Shown in pieces: positions 57,749 through 64,000 of a stretch of 64,000 bases of DNA. A program made the translations under genes and the position numbers. This stretch comes from Camellia lanceoleosa (lineage: Eukaryota > Streptophyta > Magnoliopsida > Ericales > Theaceae): the NCBI GenBank assembly GCA_025200525.1, contig CM045767.1, forward strand, positions 7,919,273 through 7,983,272, written 5' to 3'. The notes under the pieces are model-generated. The model was given only the letters and a program-made list of their open reading frames with translations. It did no database searches and was not told where the DNA came from. Within the stretch, counting starts at the first letter, position 1. The number at the start of each line of letters is the position of its first letter.

Positions 57749-59744
57749 TGACGCCCTCAAAATAATGACAATAAACCCATTAATTAAACATGCATCAACA
57801 TAATAAAAGTCCACCTTCTTCTATTTAACTGAACTGTTCTGTACAAAAGTATTACATGTAAACAATAAAAGCGGGTGCCTTAAAGGCTTACAACTTTCCA
57901 AGTTAACACTTGGTTACAATCAAGAGAGCTCTAGCTCAATACACGTAAAGCCCTTGGCTTGAGGTTACATGTAACACATCAAAAGTAAATAGAAGTCAAA
58001 AAGTCCATCCGCCACTAGCCTCCCAAGCTAAGTCCTTGGAGGTGGCATGCTACTGGTACCTGAAAATGATATCCCCATAAAGGGTGAGCCACAGCCCAGT
58101 AGAAATATACTAAACCAATTATGAATAACGTCTAAAAGATTAACAGTTGATACATTGGTCAACACTTTTACATTCTTGTACAATTTACTACAATTCCAAG
58201 ACATTCAAGTCTATATTTTCTTTCTTTCCATTTCAACATAGATAAACATATTAGTTATATCTATACAACCACTGATAAGCACATAAGCTACTTCACATTT
58301 CCAAGACAAGCACATGGGCTACATCTATATTTTTCAAGACAAGCATATGAGCTGTGCCTCCGGAGTTCATCCCCTATCTTCTCCCAACACTATCCGGTTT
58401 AGAGGTACATCCCCCATCTTCCCCTAAACCGCGGAGTACATCCCCCATCTCCTCCTCTACACATAATGCATATAAACACATTGGTTCTATATACAATTAA
58501 TCAATACAATTACTGTATTCTACAACTCGTCAAGTTCCATGACACTTTCCATGATTAGTTTCGGTTTACCTAATCATCATGCATTGTCTACAACAAACAC
58601 GACTATCCTCCACCGATAGCCCAAAGCGATTATTTCTATCTGAGAAAATAAATGCACAATGGATATATAATCAACATCCCAATTCCACAATTAATTATCC
58701 CAATTAATTAAACAATATAATTATAGCATTTTCCATAATTAACATTCAACCTCAAAGGTTCCATTTTCATCAATGAGTCCACATTAATCTCACTTCTATG
58801 TACTAAACATACTTATTGGTTTATTTAAAATAAAACCCCAAACTTTTATAAAATTGCATAAAAGCCCCAAACTTTCTCAAAATTACACAACTATCCCCAA
58901 CACATCAAAATGTCAAAATTCAAAGCGAGAATCCATAAAGAGGAGTAGGATATCCCTACCTCAAAGTTTAAGCCCAAAAGGAGATGAAGACCCAAAGATC
59001 AAAATGCTCCAAACACCAACTTTTTGATTAGATCGAAGCCCCGGCGACCTCTACCTTTTTAACAAAGCAAGAAGGGTAGGAAATGATCCTAGATAGATCA
59101 ATTCTTAGAGAGAATACAAAGTTAGAGAGAAGCTCTCGGATCTAAAAGATTGGATCAAAAGTTTATAAAAATTCTAACTTAAAATTCTGCTTTATCGATA
59201 TAAATAGGCTCGCTCGGCGAAGACTTGGCTCGGCGACGGAACCTGAAAACCTAGCTCGAGCCAAGAATGTCTCGCTCGAGCCAACAACCCGAAGCTTCGC
59301 TCGGCGAAGAAAAGCTCGCTTCGAGCAGGAGCTCGACCGCCCTTGGTCTGCAACTAGGCGACGCTCGGCGGCGAACCGCTCGCTCGGCGAAGCCAACCAG
59401 ATCGCTCGGCGAAGAAAAAGCTTCGCTCGAGCGAAATCATGGTGTTGAGTCCGGCACGAGCCGCGATCGCTTCGCTCGGCGAAGCCACTCTGGCTCGACC
59501 CACCAGACACAAAACTCAAAGCTCGCTCGAGCGACCAACTCCTCGTTCGAGCGAAGGACAAAAATTCTGGGCAGCAACCCTTGGCTCCCAAACACAACCA
59601 ACCTGAAACAAACCTGCCCAACACATCCTATAACTCAAATACAATATATGAAAGGACGTAAACAAGACAACAATCCACTACCAACATCCACGGACACAAG
59701 TCCGGATCACTATACGACAAGGGGTAAAACCCGGGATCGCTATA
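57749..59744 (-). repeat. Shared LTR: 5' LTR of element 1, 3' LTR of element 2
   Basis: It begins TGACGCCCTCAAAATAATG and ends CCCGGGATCGCTATA. On its left it adjoins the initiator-Met primer site (57732-57743), so it is a 5' LTR. On its right it adjoins a polypurine tract (ACCTCCCCCCCTTAAAG in plus), so it is also a 3' LTR. No second LTR or target duplication lies between the two internal regions. Confidence 0.88.
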
Positions 59745-60188
59745 ACCTCCCCCCCTTAAAGAATTTCGTCCCCGAAATTAAAAACAAGTTTTGAAAAGCA
59801 ACCCCTTTTCTCCATTTTAAACACTGTCATAATATAACATTCAACAATTCGACCCACTACCGGTCATCCATCTCTTGTTAAGAGGCATTTCACAATATAT
59901 ATTTTTAAAGTGCATCTATAACATGCATTTCTTGTTCCACTTTCCAACCATTCTCAATATACATGGTTTCACAAATTATATCATAACAAAATTTCATGAT
60001 ACATCTCCAGTTCTATAATACAGCCAACACATGCAATATTATAATCAATTCTCACATTAAGGCAAGTTTTACAATACTTCCTTAAATCAAAACATATACC
60101 ATGTTTTACAACTTAAGACACATACAATGTTCTTAAAGTTCAACAAAATTACAAGTTCTCATTACATGATTACAAATCAACAAACAAG

Positions 60189-61480
60189 TCCGGATATTTC
60201 TCGCGGACTTCCAACTCACGTTCCCAAGTGGCTTTCTCCACCCCGTGATGTTTCCACAAAACCTTAACCAAAGGAATGGTCTTGCCACGCAGGACTTGAT
60301 CCGCCTATCCAAGACCCGTCCGGTCTCTCCTCATCTGAGGCATCCTCATCTACCTCTAAATCGGTCCAATCCAACACGTGTGATGGATCGCTCATACTCG
60401 AAGCATACTCACATGAAACACGTCATGAACTCCGGACAAGCTGTGGCGGCAAAGCTAAGCGGTAAGCAACCTCGCCAATCCTCTCAAGGATCTCAAAAGG
60501 ACCAATAAACCGAGGGATAACTTTCCTCTCTTCCCAAACCTCATCAATCCCGCCTAGGTGATATCTTGAGAAAGACATGATCACCTATCTCAAACACCAA
60601 CGGTCTCCTCCTACGGTCGACATAAGATTTACGGCGACTGCGACGTAACAAGCCTCCTACGGATAAGCTCAACTTTCTCCGTCGTCTCCCTAACCAACTC
60701 AGGACCCAATAAAGGTGTGTCACCCACCTCGGCCCAACAAGCGGAGAGACCTACAAGGCGGCCATACAAGGCCTCAAGCGGTGCCATACCGATGCTAGGC
60801 GATAGCTGTTGTTATAGGCAAACTCCACCAATGGCAAGTGCCTTTCCCGTCCCATGAAATCAAGGACACAACCGAAGCATATCCTCAAGGATTTGAATAA
60901 TGCGCTCGGTTGCCCGTCGGTCGAGGGTGATAAGCCGTACTAAAGGTCAACTTAGTGCCCAAAGCACTCTGCAAACTCTGCCACAACCTAGCGATAAAGC
61001 GAGGATCTCTATACGAGGCGATCGTCCTTTGGGACCCGTGCAATCTCACTATGTCCCGAATATACAAGTCGGCAAGGTGATCTACCGAATCTCTCACGCG
61101 CATAGGAATGAAGTGTGCCGACTTACTCAACGGTCTACAACCACCCAAATAGCATCACTACCCATTGAGTCCTCGGAAGACCCACGAAGTCCATAGTAAC
61201 ATGCTCCCACTTCCACTCGGCAATAGGCAAGGGTTGTAACAAACCCGGCCTCGATGCTTTCGGCCTTCACTGGCGACAAGTAAGGCACTTGAACCGAAGC
61301 GCCACATCTCTCTTCATGCCCCGCCACCAAAGCTGGCGACTCAAATCTGATACATCTTAGTACCTCCGGATGCACCGCAAGCGCGAATGGTGAAACTCTC
61401 GGAGTACCTCCTCTCGGCAAGACTCGGCACAAACAAGCGGTCTCGGTATCTCACACTCAAGTCGGGATACACCGTCAAAC
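60189..61480 (-). pseudogene. Tekay element 2 chromodomain and integrase, broken
   Basis: The frame 61148-60885 keeps [32 protein letters not shown] and [19 protein letters not shown], but the second catalytic block reads IASYRDPRF in place of IVSDRDPRF and the TDGQSER block is shortened. The chromodomain region near 60189-60380 is identical to element 1 up to about 60299, then loses frame. Frames 61432-61127 and 61670-61341 carry scraps of the zinc-finger and linker parts ([20 protein letters not shown]). Confidence 0.75.
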
Positions 61481-63240
61481 CCTTCTCAACTTTCCCTTTG
61501 GAGATCTTCTCCGAGGATTCTACCTCAAGGTCACCTCTCGTGCCTCTAACACTCGAGTCACAAGTGTAGGCTGCAACAACGAGAAAACAAGGCATGACCT
61601 CAGCGGATTCGCCGAAGCAAATCAAACTCGCCAAGTGCCCCCAACATCTCCCTCTCGGATGGCTATACAAGCTACATCACTAATGGATTTCCTACTAAGG
61701 CGTCGGCCACAACATTGGCCTTCCTGGTGATAATGCAACTCGAAGTCGTAATCCTCAATAAACTCCATCCATCTCCTCGCCTCAAATTCAAGTCATACGT
61801 GAAAACAAATATTTGAGACTCTTATGATCGAGAACACCTCGAATCTCTCACCATAAAGGTAGTGCCTCCAGTTTTCAAGGCAAAAATCACGGCCGCTAAC
61901 TCTAGGTCATGTGTGGGGTAATTCTTCTCGTGTATTTTTAAGCGGCGTGAGCCATAAGCTACCACTTTCCCTCCTGCATCAACACACAACCCAAACCCTC
62001 TCGTGAGGCATCACAATAGTGCATAACCCAACCCTCTCTAGGAATAATCAAGGCTGGAGGCGGTGGTCAATCTAACTTTCAACTCTGAAGCGACTTTTCA
62101 CAAGTCTCCTCCATACAAATTTGACTCCTGGCGAGTCAACCTAGTCAGCAGTGAAGCTAACACGGAGAAATCTTTCACAAACCGATGATAGTACCCGGCT
62201 AATCCAGAGCTGCGGATCTCAAACACACTCTTAAGTTGTGCCCAATCTTGCCTTGCCTCGGTCTTGGATGTATCAGCAGACACCCCTTCCCGGAAACCAC
62301 ATGGCCTAAGAACTTGACTTCTTTTAGCGAACTCGCACTTCCCAAACTTGGCATCTGACCTATGGGCTCTAAGCAACTCAAGCACCACTCTCAAGTGTTC
62401 CTCGTGCTCTTTCTCACGAGGGTGAATAGATAAGAATGCCGTCCACAAAAACGCCCACAAAACGATCCAAGAACTCCCGGCACATCCGATTCATCAAGTC
62501 CATAAAGGCTGCCGGTGCATTAGTAAGCCCAAATGGCATCACCAAAACTCATAATGGCCATACAGCGTCACGGAATGCCAGTCTTAGGAATATCCTCCTC
62601 TCGACCCTCAATGGTGGTAACCCGATCTCAAATCTATCTTAGAGAAACAACGGAACCCTTCAATGGTCAAACAAATCATCTATCTGGGGCATAGGGTACT
62701 TATTCTTACCGTAGCCGATTTAACTTCGGTAGTCGATACACAATCTCAAAGCACCATCTTTCTTTTTTAGCAAAGAGGGGTGCTCCCCAGCGATACACTA
62801 GGCTGACGAAGCCCTTATCTAGCAATTCTTGGAGTGAACTTTCAACTCAATCAACTCTCTTTGGGGCAAAAGCGATAAGGTGCCATAGAGATCGGTAGTC
62901 TTGGGCACTAAATCAATAGAGAACTACGTCTCTCGGTGAGGTGGCAAATCAACAAGATCCTCGGAAAGACATCCAGTACTCACAAACTACCCTTGGCAAC
63001 TCAATCGGGGTCTCATCACACTCACCATTCTCAAAACTAGCAAGTAGACTACTAAGCTCATTCCGCTGCGGACCGCACCTGTGGCACAACACTACCAACT
63101 CGGTCTCTAAGAAATGGAAACACTCCCGCTCCTTTGTACAACAAGTGACCCTCTGGCGGTAACAATCAATATGACCGGTATGGCGATAACGGTCCATACC
63201 CAAAATAACATCAAAGCCCTTCATGGGCATAACTACAAAT
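61481..63240 (-). pseudogene. Tekay element 2 RNase H, RT and end of protease, broken
   Basis: Frame 62460-62098 covers [34 protein letters not shown] and LAGYYHRFVKDFSVLASLLT. Across the catalytic site (about 62432-62455) the minus strand reads V-D-G-I-L-I-Y-S, so the second catalytic Asp is Gly here. Frame 63230-62949 has MPMKGFDVILGMDRYRHTGH and SSLLASFENGECDETPIELP. RNase H words survive but are cut by indels at 61725-61960. Confidence 0.7.
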
Positions 63241-64000
63241 GGAAGCGAAGTCGATGATCGTGACCTCTATATCACAACCTCTACATCCGTGCTTCAAAAT
63301 TAACTCACCTCAATAGGTGACACAACGCAAATAGGAGATGCTAATAATGCTAACTCCAATTCCAACACAGATGCAAATCGTGATACAAAAGAATGAGATG
63401 CACGTGTCAATCAACACTCTAGCAACCGGGTTGCAAAACAAAAAGTACCTCTCACTCTTGATGGGCTGGTACTAAATCTGTGACAACGGCATACCGCAGC
63501 ATACTGTGGGACCTGGTCCACTGCTCACCCCTAGGAGCATCATTGCTTTGTCTTGGCCGGGACGAAGCTCGGATTGGCCCTCGAGGCTGCCTGCAGTGGT
63601 GGTGAAATCCTGCGTCTGCCTAGAACCAGGCAGCTGAGTGGCACTCAAGCGTGGCGAGAACCTCTTAAGGTGCCCAGTGTCCTGCGATAACAAGACAAGG
63701 GCGCCCCCAAACTCGACTCGTGGTGCAGGTGAAGAAGATGCAACCCTCGACCTCCGCCCTTCAGACAAGCTGAAGCCTTGTGACCGGTGGCCACACTTAT
63801 ATGAGTAAACTCTCACGATTGCCCTCCGGAACACACTCGGTCTTGGGAAAGTCGACCTAGGAACTCCACCGAGAGGCTGAGGGTTATAACCCTCTGTCTC
63901 CTACTATCATCTGTCCATCTCGACTCCTCTTGGAGCCTTTCGCCCTTCCTCCTCTTCTGCATCATAATCTCGGTATGAGCTGCGGCATCAACGATCGCCC
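63241..64000 (-). pseudogene. Tekay element 2 protease and gag C-terminus, partial
   Basis: The protease DT codons are followed by GTGCATCTCATTC with even more bases missing than in element 1 (about 63400). The gag frame 63834-63472 keeps VYSYKCGHRSQGFSLSEGRR, the first zinc-knuckle part. The remaining gag lies beyond the window. Confidence 0.65.

Larger units (their letters stand above)
50344..59744 (-). mobile_element. Tekay/Del-type chromovirus (Ty3/gypsy), element 1
   Basis: LTR (50344-52347), internal region (52348-57748) and LTR (57749-59744) in minus orientation. Order in element sense: PBS, gag, protease, RT, RNase H, integrase, chromodomain, polypurine tract. The C-terminal chromodomain and the 2-kb LTRs place it with the Tekay/Del chromoviruses. 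The two LTRs differ at only a small share of positions over the AT-rich part, implying a recent insertion or recent sequence exchange. The right LTR also serves as the 3' LTR of the next internal copy. Confidence 0.9.
59745..64000 (-). mobile_element. Tekay element 2, internal region, cut by the window end
   Basis: The region follows element 1 from the polypurine tract through chromodomain, integrase, RNase H, RT and protease to mid-gag, in the same order and strand. The non-coding 3' part (59760-60290) is almost base-for-base identical to 52362-52910. The coding part has many 1-3 base indels, so the longest surviving frames are about 120 codons. It runs off the window at 64000 in gag. Confidence 0.88.

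Overview
The window reads as nuclear DNA of a flowering plant, most likely a eudicot. It is AT-rich and gene-poor, has host-gene relics with GT-AG introns (a NAC relic, a DUF642 relic, a UMP-CMP kinase fragment), and is dominated by plant LTR retrotransposons, MITEs, a Helitron end and a tRNA-derived SINE. I see no gene that is clearly intact; every recognisable coding region carries at least one stop, frameshift or truncation. The species cannot be named from this sequence.

Region 1-22 kb: AT-rich intergenic DNA with small mobile elements. It holds a TGTTGGA-type solo LTR (3367-4628, TSD TGCTT), two long-TIR MITEs of one family with 9-bp target duplications (5372-5767 and 15766-16165), a tandemly duplicated NAC N-terminal fragment on the minus strand (6803-8345), and a 2.27-kb solo LTR with TSD GTATA and a cluster of CTCGAGCG motifs (10478-12744). 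It also holds an RNase H-like (RVT_3) fragment and a broken two-exon DUF642 cell-wall protein gene (16914-19552). At 22.0-22.9 kb there is an inverted duplication of an unrecognised membrane-protein-like gene whose tail has a 27-residue repeat; a second diverged copy lies at 48.9-49.4 kb.

Region 22.9-41.8 kb: pieces of two related Tat-lineage Ty3/gypsy elements (pol on the minus strand). Each has, between the LTR/internal junction and pol, a different minisatellite and a plus-strand (antisense) gene of plant-mobile-domain/DUF7745 type. That gene has one intron at the same codon and an AATAAA at the same place in both copies. Unit A (22.9-28.05 kb) also carries a coiled-coil ORF and a triplicated SINE-like segment. 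Unit B (32.56-41.81 kb) retains protease, RT, RNase H, an extra archaeal-type RNase H and integrase, but has lost gag and its 5' LTR.

Region 42-50 kb: another LTR copy of the Tekay family (42177-about 43860), a UMP-CMP kinase P-loop fragment, a second copy of a GGCGGAG-ended repeat (first copy at 1.8 kb, opposite orientation), and the diverged membrane-protein pseudogene.

Region 50.3-64 kb: a chromodomain-bearing Tekay/Del-type Ty3/gypsy array on the minus strand arranged LTR - internal 1 - LTR - internal 2 (running off the window), with the middle LTR shared. The LTRs are very similar, yet both internal regions are full of 1-3 base indels. Compared side by side, most differences fall at CAG/CTG/CCG/CGG trinucleotides. 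This suggests methylation-linked basecalling or assembly error at least as strongly as real decay, so frameshifts in this part should be treated with caution.
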